Counted from the stretch's first letter, positions 1 through 5,703 are shown. The stretch: 8,103 nucleotides of DNA from Alphaproteobacteria bacterium (GCA_022599995.1 JAHZLG010000172.1:1-8103); one strand, 5' to 3'. Numbers and translations are program-made. The notes: a model not told the origin generated them from the sequence alone.

Positions 1-2
1 CC

Positions 3-281
3 GAGGTCACCGTCGAAGCCAATGCCCGCGCTGCGGCAGTGTTTGACCTTCTGCGCACCTACTGCCAACAGACCGACTCTCCTATGCAGGTAGGGAATAG
101 TCTCGTCAATGAGCCCCTGCTTATGATCGCGATTGCCTGCATGGCGTTGCCGTTTTCCTCGCGTGATAAGCAGATCATCCTCGAGGCATCTGATCTCTCG
201 ACGCGGTTGGCGATGCTCGAATCGTTGCTCGAGGCCACTATGCAGCAGCCCATCCCTGCGACGACGGCCCCCGTTCAGTAG
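3..281 (+). CDS. LON substrate-binding-domain protein, C-terminal part (5' end outside window)
   Basis: The open frame runs in from the left edge and ends at TAG, giving the last 92 residues of a protein whose start is not in the window. It looks like the C-terminal helical part of the LON N-terminal (substrate-binding) domain. The family pattern is a hydrophobic helix, then a Pro-Phe, then a Lys-Gln-x-x-Leu-Glu-Ala helix, then a Leu-rich final helix. Here this reads as IACMALPFSSRDKQIILEA followed by RLAMLESLLEA. The protein ends just after that helix, so no AAA+ or Lon protease domain follows. Stand-alone LON-domain proteins are common in alphaproteobacteria, with unclear function. The product at 1738-2643 is a paralog: NEPLLMIAIACM here matches ENPLLIIALACM there. 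thrC begins 38 bases downstream on the same strand, so co-transcription is likely. Family assignment is fairly secure; the role is not known. Confidence 0.8.
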   Translation, partial: EVTVEANARAAAVFDLLRTYCQQTDSPMQVGNSLVNEPLLMIAIACMALPFSSRDKQIILEASDLSTRLAMLESLLEATMQQPIPATTAPVQ

Positions 282-319
282 CACCGTTTTTCTTTCTCCG
301 ATCTCCCGTTCAGCACTCC

Positions 320-1705
320 ATGGATTTCACCTCAACCCGTTCTTCTGATCGATACGGCTTTGCCGATATTGCCATGCTCGCCTTGGCGGGTGGCGGCGGC
401 TTGACGGTGCCGGTGGTATGGCCCACCTTGCCGGATGCGCTTCTTGCCCCTTCTGGTGATGCGGGTAATGCGGGTGATGCGGGTGCTTCGACCTACACCG
501 CCACAGGTGCTGCCATCAGCAGCCTGTTTGCCGATGGGACACCCTATGCTGGTCTTCAGCCGGCGATGTGGCAGGATTATGCCTTGATGTTCCCGGCAGA
601 GCCTGCGCCATTGCGTACCCTCGATGAGGGCTTGCACGTCTTAGAGCTGTTCCACGGCCCCACCCTGTCCTTCAAGGACTACGCCCTTCAGTGGGTCGGT
701 CGGATGATTGACGCATTGCTGGTTGCCTCGGCGCAGTCTCGCACCATCCTCACAGCGACTTCGGGGGATACTGGGGCAGCGGCACTGGCGGCAGTGCTCG
801 GACGCCGCAATATGCGATGCATTGTGCTCCACCCGGCGGGGCGGATTTCAGAGGTACAACGCCGCCAAATGACGACCCTGCAAGCGGACAATGTCCACAA
901 CATTGCCATCGAAGGAAATTTCGACGACTGCCAACGCATTGTGAAAACCCTGTTCGAGCAACAAGCTTTCGATGGGGCGTTACTGGCGATGAATTCGATC
1001 AATTTCCTGCGGATCATTGGGCAGATTGTCTACTACGTTGATCTTGCTCGCCGGTTTCATGGCGATCGTCCGGTCGATGTGATTGTTCCCACGGGGAATT
1101 TTGGCAATGTTTACTCGGCGTGGGCGGCGAAGCAGCTTGGGGCTCGGTTGGGGCAGTTAGCGGTGGCCAGCAACGGCAATGATGCGGTGGTGCAGTATTT
1201 TCATGCGAACCGCTTGCGTTTGACTGACACGCAAGCGACGCTTGCCCCTGCCATGGACGTTCAAATTCCAAGCAATCTCGAACGCTATGTTTATGCGACC
1301 ACCGATGCCGCAGAAACCAATCGCCTGTATCGAACGATGCAGGAAGGTGCCGTGGCGCATACGGCACCATTGCCGTCCACTATTGCCGAAGGATGGACGG
1401 CTGCAGCATTTTCCGACGATGCCATTGTAGAGCACATGCGGCGGTCGGCGTCGCAATACGGTTATCCGATTGATCCACACACAGCGACTGCCATGGGATT
1501 GGCGGCAGCGAGGCACCCCGACCACGAAACCGTTGTGATATCGACCGCCCATCGCGCAAAATTTCCCGAGGCGTGCACCCGTGCCTACGGGCAGGCGGTG
1601 CATTTGCCCGCGACGGAGGCACTGCAGGATTTGGACGAGCAATATGTCACGTTGCCCGCTTCCGTGGACACGGTCCGCGATCATTTGTCGTCAAATTTTC
1701 TCTAA
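320..1705 (+). CDS. thrC: threonine synthase
   Basis: This is the PLP enzyme that converts O-phospho-L-homoserine and water to L-threonine and phosphate, the last step of threonine synthesis in the cytoplasm. Its 461 residues fit the proteobacterial long form. The start at ATG 320 gives the family N-terminus: a Ser-Thr-Arg near residue 5, then a Gly-rich loop and Leu-Thr-Val-Pro around 24-31. The cofactor lysine is K119 in HGPTLSFKD. TSGDTGAAAL (147-156) and PTGNFGN (257-263) are the substrate- and phosphate-binding loops. STAHRAKFPEA near the C-terminus matches the family's usual STAHPAKFPEA, with Arg in place of Pro. Residues 46-57 are a Gly/Asp/Ala low-complexity insertion made by a 9-bp repeat. 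No clear Shine-Dalgarno precedes the ATG. The gene lies between two LON-domain paralogs on the same strand. Confidence 0.96.
   Translation: MDFTSTRSSDRYGFADIAMLALAGGGGLTVPVVWPTLPDALLAPSGDAGNAGDAGASTYTATGAAISSLFADGTPYAGLQPAMWQDYALMFPAEPAPLRTLDEGLHVLELFHGPTLSFKDYALQWVGRMIDALLVASAQSRTILTATSGDTGAAALAAVLGRRNMRCIVLHPAGRISEVQRRQMTTLQADNVHNIAIEGNFDDCQRIVKTLFEQQAFDGALLAMNSINFLRIIGQIVYYVDLARRFHGDRPVDVIVPTGNFGNVYSAWAAKQLGARLGQLAVASNGNDAVVQYFHANRLRLTDTQATLAPAMDVQIPSNLERYVYATTDAAETNRLYRTMQEGAVAHTAPLPSTIAEGWTAAAFSDDAIVEHMRRSASQYGYPIDPHTATAMGLAAARHPDHETVVISTAHRAKFPEACTRAYGQAVHLPATEALQDLDEQYVTLPASVDTVRDHLSSNFL
455..490 (+). repeat. 9-bp tandem repeat inside thrC
   Basis: Three units (GGTGATGCG, GGTAATGCG, GGTGATGCG) are followed by a degenerate fourth (GGTGCTTCG). 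In frame they encode Gly-Asp-Ala, Gly-Asn-Ala, Gly-Asp-Ala and Gly-Ala-Ser, residues 46-57 of threonine synthase. The period is a multiple of three, so copy-number change would not break the frame. The stretch falls between the N-terminal loop and the first conserved core segment, where length is likely tolerated. Confidence 0.85.
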
Positions 1706-1737
1706 GCCGCTTGATCGTCTTTCTGCGAGATTGCTCT

Positions 1738-2643
1738 GTGAAGCCCATTGCCCTTTTCCCTCTTCCTTCGGTGGTTCTTCAGCCGCAAGGATTGCTTCCC
1801 GTGCACTTCTTCGAGCCCGACAAGGTAGCCTTGTTGAAGGACTCGCTAGCCTCGGGGCGCGAGATTGGGTTTGCCTTGATGTACGATCCGGAGGCCGCGC
1901 ATTATCATCCCGATGATGATCCGGATGATTCGGATGATGATGAGTGCAATGATGCGCTGGGTGTCCGGGCATCTGCTTTCGATGCAGCCACCGACCGGGG
2001 GACAAGCAGCGGAGGGGACGCAGGGGGCGCAGGGGATAGAGGGGATAGCAACACTGAGCGGGAGTCATTGCCCCGGTCGGCTCTTGAATCAGACACGATT
2101 GAACTACCCGCTATGCCGAAGAAGGTGGCGAGCGATGGGGAGAAAGTTGGGGAGAAAACTGGGGAGGATGACGCGCTAAAACAGCGGGTGTATCGGACTG
2201 GGTGTATCGGTGGGATCATCCGCTTCGACGATCAAGGAGATGACTATTACGTTGCCCATTTACGCGGCAAGCAACGTTTTCGCATCGAGGGATTTCTAGA
2301 AACTGATCTGCCTTATATCACTGCGCTCGTCTCGGATGATGCCTATCAGATTGACCAGCTGCCGCAAATAGACTGGGTTGTCGATGGGGCACTGGTTGAT
2401 CGCGTTGTGAATTGTTTTGCTTCCTTCTGCCAGCTCGTGGACATTGAGCTCGCCTTCCACGATAATTTCCATGAGAATCCACTGTTGATCATTGCCTTAG
2501 CGTGCATGATCTGTCCTTTTTCTGACCTCGACAAGTACTGCGTTTTGACCACCTTATCGGTGCGCGATCGGTTGTTGATGCTTGAGGCAATGCTGGAAAT
2601 GTTGGTCATGCGCCATACTGCGTCTGACATTCCGCTCCAGTAG
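1738..2643 (+). CDS. LON substrate-binding-domain protein with acidic low-complexity insertion
   Basis: A 301-residue protein consisting of one LON N-terminal (substrate-binding) domain. GTG 1738 is chosen because it places LFPLPSVVLQPQGLLPVHFFEP at residues 6-27, the family's usual opening; a GAG about nine bases upstream is only a weak ribosome-binding site, and TTG 1711 is a less likely start. Residues 1-50 form the first strands. A Val-Tyr-Arg-Thr-Gly-Cys-Ile-Gly motif at 151-158 and HLRGKQRFRIEG at 174-185 continue the core, and the C-terminal helices cover about 215-293. Residues 51-150 are a roughly 100-residue insertion where the family usually has a short loop. It starts with an Asp-rich run and contains 9-bp and 12-bp coding repeats. 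No protease or ATPase domain is present. The gene follows thrC by 32 bases and is paralogous to the protein ending at 281. Its TAG stop is also the first three bases of the 30-bp array. Function is unknown. Confidence 0.85.
   Translation: MKPIALFPLPSVVLQPQGLLPVHFFEPDKVALLKDSLASGREIGFALMYDPEAAHYHPDDDPDDSDDDECNDALGVRASAFDAATDRGTSSGGDAGGAGDRGDSNTERESLPRSALESDTIELPAMPKKVASDGEKVGEKTGEDDALKQRVYRTGCIGGIIRFDDQGDDYYVAHLRGKQRFRIEGFLETDLPYITALVSDDAYQIDQLPQIDWVVDGALVDRVVNCFASFCQLVDIELAFHDNFHENPLLIIALACMICPFSDLDKYCVLTTLSVRDRLLMLEAMLEMLVMRHTASDIPLQ
2014..2049 (+). repeat. 9-bp G-rich tandem repeat in the LON insertion; possible G-quadruplex
   Basis: Four 9-bp units, each starting with GGGG, encode Gly-Asp-Ala, Gly-Gly-Ala, Gly-Asp-Arg and Gly-Asp-Ser (residues 93-104). 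The four G-runs are separated by loops of 4-5 bases on the coding strand, which fits the canonical G-quadruplex pattern. Whether it folds cannot be told from sequence. Confidence 0.7.
2137..2172 (+). repeat. 12-bp tandem repeat in the LON insertion
   Basis: Three 12-bp units begin GGGGAGAAAGTT, GGGGAGAAAACT and GGGGAGGATGAC. They encode Gly-Glu-Lys-Val, Gly-Glu-Lys-Thr and Gly-Glu-Asp-Asp (residues 134-145), just before the conserved core resumes near residue 150. Confidence 0.75.
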
Positions 2644-3424
2644 TATCTACTCCGACAGTGCCTGCTCCAGTAGTGGCCGCTCCGACAGTGCCTGCTCCAG
2701 TAGTATCCCCTCCGAGAGTGCCTGCTCCAGTAGTATCCGCTCCGACAGTGCCTGCTCCAGTAGTGGCCGCTCCGACAGTGCCCCTGCTCCGGTAGTAGCC
2801 GCTCCGGCAGTGCTTGCTCCAGCAGTAGCCGCTCCGACAGTGCTCGATCCAGTACTATCCGCTCCGACAGTGCCTGCTCCAGTAGTACCTGCTCCGACAG
2901 TGCCTGCTCCAGTAGTACCTGCTCCGACAGTGCCTGCTCCAGTAGTATCTGCTCCGACAGTGCCCGCTCCAGTACTATCCGCTCCGACAGGGCCTGCTCA
3001 AGTAGTATCCCCTCCGACAGTGCCTGCTCCAGCAGTATCCGCTCCGACAGTGCCTGCTCCAGTAGTGGCCGCTCCGACAGTGCCCCTGCTCCGGTAGTAG
3101 CCGCTCCGGCAGTGCTTGCTCCAGTAGTAGCCGCTCCGACAGTGCCTGCTCAAGTAGTAGCCGCTCCGGAAGTGCTTGCTCCAGTAGTAGCCGCTCCGAC
3201 AGTGCCTGCTCCAGCAGTAGCCGCTCCGACAGTGCCTGCTCCACTAGTATCCCCTCCAAGAGTGCCTGCTCCAGCAGTATCCGCTCCGACAGTGCCTGCT
3301 CCAGTAGTGGCCGCTCCGACAGTGCCTGCTCAAGTAGTGGCCGCTCCGACAGTGCTTGCTCCAGTAGTAGCCGCTCCGACAGTGCCTGCTCCGGTAGTAG
3401 CCGCACCGACAGTGCCCTGGTCAG
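2641..3424. repeat. 30-bp tandem array, 26 contiguous units, in a convergent intergenic region
   Basis: Counting by eye gives 26 head-to-tail units with no spacers: 24 of 30 bp and two of 32 bp (2761-2792 and 3063-3094, each with two extra C's). A typical unit starts TAGTAGCCGC (or TAGTATCC / TAGTGGCC), has TCCGACAGTG in the middle and ends CCTGCTCCAG. Most units differ from consensus at a few positions. The array fills nearly all of the gap between the convergent LON gene and the lipoprotein gene. In one + frame the unit encodes a Pro-Ala-Pro-Val-Val-Ala-Ala-Pro-Thr-Val decapeptide, but the 32-bp units shift that frame twice, so no continuous protein spans the array. The last 15 or so bases of the LON gene also resemble a unit. 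No dyad strong enough for a terminator is visible within a unit. It could be a minisatellite, a decayed repeat protein, or a DNA or RNA element of unknown use. Confidence 0.95.
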
Positions 3425-3460
3425 TAATTCCTATCGAAGGACTCTGTGCTTGCGCAGCGT

Positions 3461-5020
3461 CTAAAACCTTGTCGGCGGCGCAGCGCGTTCAATCACCCCC
3501 GTCGACGTCACCTGATAGAGCCCTACCGCAAATTCAACGGCACCCGTCTTGGTCAGGCGAAAGCGTCCGATTGCCCCCTGGTAGCCCTTGGATTTCTCAA
3601 GGGATTTCACGGAGAGATTGCCTTTTTTGTCGGCACTTTGGATCACCGCACCCACCGCGCTCTGCAGTTTCAGGGCGAGCAGTGGAGGAACGCCTCCGTA
3701 AACACGGGCATATTCCTTCTGCGCCATCCGAACATCAGGAAGCGAGTGCGCCATGAAGCGAGCCCCAATGAGCGACCGATCACGGTGCAGGTTTTTGAAG
3801 TCAGTCCACCGCGTGTGCCCATAGAACCGGTATTGCGGTTGGTTTATGTCGTAGAAATTCAGCAATCCTGTGATTGTTTGCAGGTTTTGCTGTCGGTTGA
3901 TGGGAAGAATCACCCCTTTGAACGGGGCTTCTCCGGCACTGGTTTCTTCGGTGACCTTCTCGATCTCGGCAAGCAGCCTTTCCTCCGAGAGGTCGGACTG
4001 CAGGAGGGCATTTATTTTCCGCCGGTGATTTTCGCGTCGCAGGAAGAACAGGCTAAATTGCTTAATGGAGCTGGTAAGGTCGGCGGATTGTCCGTCATAG
4101 AAGCGCACATAGGACAGGCGTGTCCCGCCATCGGGGTGATTGACACCGGCACGGACAAGGGCAGCACCATAGGAGTCGCTCTCGGCAAGCATCGCAATGT
4201 GCCCTCCGCCTTCCCGGGCGATGAAGTCGAAGAGGGCGTTGTACTCAGCCGCCGGGGTTAAGTTGAAGGCGTAGACCCCCTGCTGTGGGGCGTCAAAGCT
4301 GTTTGAAAGCACCAGCATCGGCACACCGGCAGGGCGAGCAACCGCGGCAATGGGTTGCGTGTTGGTCGCGAGCAAGGGGCCGACAATGGCGTCTGCTCGA
4401 TCGTTAATGGCTTGTTGGGCGGCACGTTGGGCGGCTTCCGGTGTTTTTCCGGTGTTGTAAAACAAGAGCACCGGTGCCAAGACGGGGTCTTTCGGCTGTT
4501 TTGCGCCCGAGGTATCAGAGACTTTTATCTTCTCCGCGTGGGCGAACAGGGCCAGGCTGGCGGCATTTTGGAGAACACGCACATAGCTGGCGAAGAGATC
4601 ACCCGGCAATAGCACGGCGATGCGCAGGGCATTGTCGGCGCGCGCTTCGTCTATCACGAAGGGGGTAACCGGAGGGCTTATTTGGATGTCGCCGTAGTCT
4701 TCGGGAAAGTAGTCGAAGACTCTTTGATCGTGGGGGTCGATGACCACAAGCGTCTGTTGATCGTCATCGGAGGGGGGGGTTGGAGGGGTGGGAGGGGTTG
4801 GAGGGGTGGTTTCCTCGAGAGGTGCGCGCGCATCGCGCGCCGAAGGGGTAGGCACGGCCAACTCTAGGGTAGACTGTTGCGACTCGGCACCATCAGGGTC
4901 CTGAGACGACTGTGAGACCTCGGCAGAGCAGCTGGCAACCATCGCCACCACGAGAACGATACGTGCAACACGAAGCGCGCTGAGCACGAAATAAGGGGGT
5001 TCCGAAAATGCTTGCGTCAT
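3461..5020 (-). CDS. penicillin-binding protein activator-like lipoprotein (type I periplasmic-binding fold)
   Basis: A 519-residue predicted lipoprotein. From ATG 5020 the N-terminus has a hydrophobic segment (21-29) ending in the lipobox Val-Ala-Ser-Cys, with the lipidated cysteine at C31. GTG 4987 would give a more compact 20-residue signal peptide and is a credible alternative start. Residues 32-130 are a low-complexity linker with a Thr-Pro-Pro run at about 71-83. LRIAVLLPGD (132-141) opens a type I periplasmic-binding fold that runs to near residue 505, with a central segment of the form AIVGPLLATNTQPIAAVARP and a following VPMLVLSNS. This is the pattern of proteins annotated as penicillin-binding protein activators (LpoA C-terminal-like) in alphaproteobacteria. 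In enterobacteria LpoA stimulates PBP1a from the outer membrane; that role is untested for this branch. The gene converges on the second LON gene. The frame stays open upstream to 5152 through a repeat, which I do not count as coding. Confidence 0.82.
   Translation of the reverse strand: MTQAFSEPPYFVLSALRVARIVLVVAMVASCSAEVSQSSQDPDGAESQQSTLELAVPTPSARDARAPLEETTPPTPPTPPTPPSDDDQQTLVVIDPHDQRVFDYFPEDYGDIQISPPVTPFVIDEARADNALRIAVLLPGDLFASYVRVLQNAASLALFAHAEKIKVSDTSGAKQPKDPVLAPVLLFYNTGKTPEAAQRAAQQAINDRADAIVGPLLATNTQPIAAVARPAGVPMLVLSNSFDAPQQGVYAFNLTPAAEYNALFDFIAREGGGHIAMLAESDSYGAALVRAGVNHPDGGTRLSYVRFYDGQSADLTSSIKQFSLFFLRRENHRRKINALLQSDLSEERLLAEIEKVTEETSAGEAPFKGVILPINRQQNLQTITGLLNFYDINQPQYRFYGHTRWTDFKNLHRDRSLIGARFMAHSLPDVRMAQKEYARVYGGVPPLLALKLQSAVGAVIQSADKKGNLSVKSLEKSKGYQGAIGRFRLTKTGAVEFAVGLYQVTSTGVIERAAPPTRF
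4772..4806 (+). other. G-run repeat in the lipoprotein linker: G-quadruplex motif with 8-G homopolymer
   Basis: On the + strand, which is the template strand of the lipoprotein gene, an eight-G run (4772-4779) is followed by three GGGG runs at 4785, 4794 and 4803. Each loop is five bases (TTGGA, TGGGA, TTGGA). This is a canonical G-quadruplex pattern with a 9-bp period that encodes the Thr-Pro-Pro repeats. The homopolymer is eight C's on the coding strand, so a one-base slip there would shift the frame before the binding-protein domain. Confidence 0.75.
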
Positions 5021-5085
5021 CAGCTTGACCACCGTGGGGGAGTGTTGTCGACTCGTTGTGACTTCACGACAAGCAACGGCACGTT

Positions 5086-5157
5086 CATGGCATGATGCCA
5101 GACATGGCACGATGCCAAACATGACGTGATGCCAAACATGGCACGATGCCATTCATG
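5086..5157 (-). promoter_or_regulatory. four 17-bp repeats with palindromic cores upstream of the lipoprotein gene; candidate operator array
   Basis: Four contiguous 17-bp units (starting at 5086, 5103, 5120 and 5137) plus the first four bases of a fifth. On the - strand the core is TGGCA-TC(A/G)-TGCCA, a dyad with perfect 5-bp arms in units 1, 2 and 4 (cores at 5088-5100, 5105-5117 and 5139-5151). Unit 3 has one degraded arm. The array lies 66-137 bases upstream of ATG 5020, where activator or repressor sites often sit. Evenly spaced dyads fit a transcription-factor array, but a neutral minisatellite cannot be excluded. The regulator is unknown. Confidence 0.5.
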
Positions 5158-5281
5158 AGCCTACCGGCCGCTTTTTTCGCGCTCGGCCTGTTGGCGGCAC
5201 GCGATGCCGTCAAGCGAGTCTAGCCCAATGCTCGAAGTGCACACAACGGACGCGGCACCGAAACATGCGCACGACAAACAG

Positions 5282-5306
5282 GGCAACGGCATCGTATCTT
5301 GTTGCC
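5282..5306 (-). terminator. candidate stem-loop downstream of atpC
   Basis: GGCAAC (5282-5287) and GTTGCC (5301-5306) form a six-base-pair inverted repeat with a 13-base loop, about 60 bases past the atpC stop. On the - strand only a weak T-rich stretch (CTGTTTGTC) follows, so a Rho-independent terminator is possible but not clear. Confidence 0.3.
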
Positions 5307-5341
5307 ACGCACTGTCGGGAAGGTAACCAAAGGTAACTAGC

Positions 5342-5356
5342 TGCCGACCTGCGGCA
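5342..5356 (-). terminator. candidate short stem-loop just after the atpC stop
   Basis: TGCCG (5342-5346) and CGGCA (5352-5356) pair across a five-base loop, nine bases past the atpC stop codon. The following - strand sequence has no proper T-run, so the hairpin may instead mark a transcript 3' end or be chance. Confidence 0.3.
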
Positions 5357-5382
5357 ACGTAGGGTTAGGCAACGTAGGGTTT
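5353..5382. repeat. 15-bp tandem duplication across the atpC stop codon
   Basis: GGCAACGTAGGGTTA (5353-5367) is followed directly by GGCAACGTAGGGTTT (5368-5382), 14 of 15 bases identical. The inner copy encodes the last residues of epsilon (Pro-Tyr-Val-Ala and stop); the outer copy lies mostly beyond the stop. A recent local duplication is the simplest reading. Confidence 0.8.
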
Positions 5383-5703
5383 GCTTGCCCGGGCATCAGC
5401 CAAGTGCGGTTGCAACATGGGCGAGACATCCATGGCATCGGTTGCGTCCAGTGCCACAATGTGTTCGCACAGCACACGACAGTGGGTGCCAACAATATCA
5501 GCAATGCCACCGCTCAAGACATACCACTGTTGTGGAGACATCGTTGCCGAAAACAACACTATCGACCCGCCGCGCAATCCTGCCGTGAGGGGCATATGGC
5601 CTTCCATCACACCGAAGTCGCCCTCAGAGCCGGGAAGAATGACCATTTCCACCTCCTGATCGACAAACGGGCCATCGGGAGTGATGATTTCAAGCCGCAC
5701 CAT
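5365..5703 (-). CDS. atpC: ATP synthase F1 epsilon subunit, short form
   Basis: Epsilon is part of the F1 central stalk. Its N-terminal beta-sandwich binds gamma and the c-ring, and its C-terminal helices, where present, can inhibit ATP hydrolysis. The protein has 112 residues. Residues 1-85 match the beta-sandwich: LEIITPDGPF near the start, LPGSEGDFGVMEGHMPLT at 23-40, then a Gly-Gly-Ile-Ala-Asp-Ile strand at 65-70. Only about 27 residues follow, against the roughly 130-140 usual for bacterial epsilon, so the helical hairpin is reduced or missing. The ATG shares one base with the atpD stop (TAATG), which suggests translational coupling; an AAGG inside atpD lies about ten bases upstream. It is the last gene of the atp operon here. 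Confidence 0.93.
   Translation of the reverse strand: MVRLEIITPDGPFVDQEVEMVILPGSEGDFGVMEGHMPLTAGLRGGSIVLFSATMSPQQWYVLSGGIADIVGTHCRVLCEHIVALDATDAMDVSPMLQPHLADARASKPYVA

Larger units (their letters stand above)
5021..5364. other. intergenic region between atpC and the lipoprotein gene
   Basis: This 344-base gap separates two genes read in the same (-) direction, so it should hold the end of the atp transcript and the promoter of the lipoprotein gene. I see a 17-bp dyad repeat (5086-5157), two candidate stem-loops (5282-5306 and 5342-5356), and a 10-bp direct repeat (AAGGTAACCA at 5320-5329, AAGGTAACTA at 5330-5339). I found no convincing -35/-10 pair, tRNA or credible small gene between 5158 and 5281. 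Confidence 0.6.

Noticed and set aside
1573..1737. Upstream extension of the second LON gene.
   Set aside because: It would overlap the end of thrC, and the family's conserved opening starts just after GTG 1738.
2582..3097. Open frame on the + strand starting inside the LON gene and running into the array.
   Set aside because: It overlaps a real gene in another frame and changes from a Ser-rich to a Pro/Ala-rich repeat at the 32-bp unit, as expected of shadow reading through a repeat.
2975..3406. Open frame on the - strand through the array encoding a Leu/Glu-rich decapeptide (LLEQALSER).
   Set aside because: The unit contains no stop in any - frame, so open frames arise automatically. The frame begins at a GTG inside the array with no ribosome-binding site.
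2641..3424. CRISPR array.
   Set aside because: Units are directly adjacent with no unique spacers, and no cas-like gene is nearby.
3112..3756. Open frame on the + strand through the last array units and into the lipoprotein gene.
   Set aside because: Its second half is antisense to a well-supported lipoprotein gene, and its first half is repeat only.
3446..4261. 271-residue + strand open frame.
   Set aside because: It is antisense to the lipoprotein gene and shows no recognisable family pattern.
5021..5152. N-terminal extension of the lipoprotein by 44 residues to an upstream start.
   Set aside because: The extension is encoded by the 17-bp repeat and would put the lipoprotein signal peptide inside the protein instead of at its N-terminus.
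5160..5185. Possible hairpin around GGCCG/CGGCC with an internal T-run (A-run on the - strand).
   Set aside because: The homopolymer is in the loop, not after the stem, so it does not fit a terminator for either strand.
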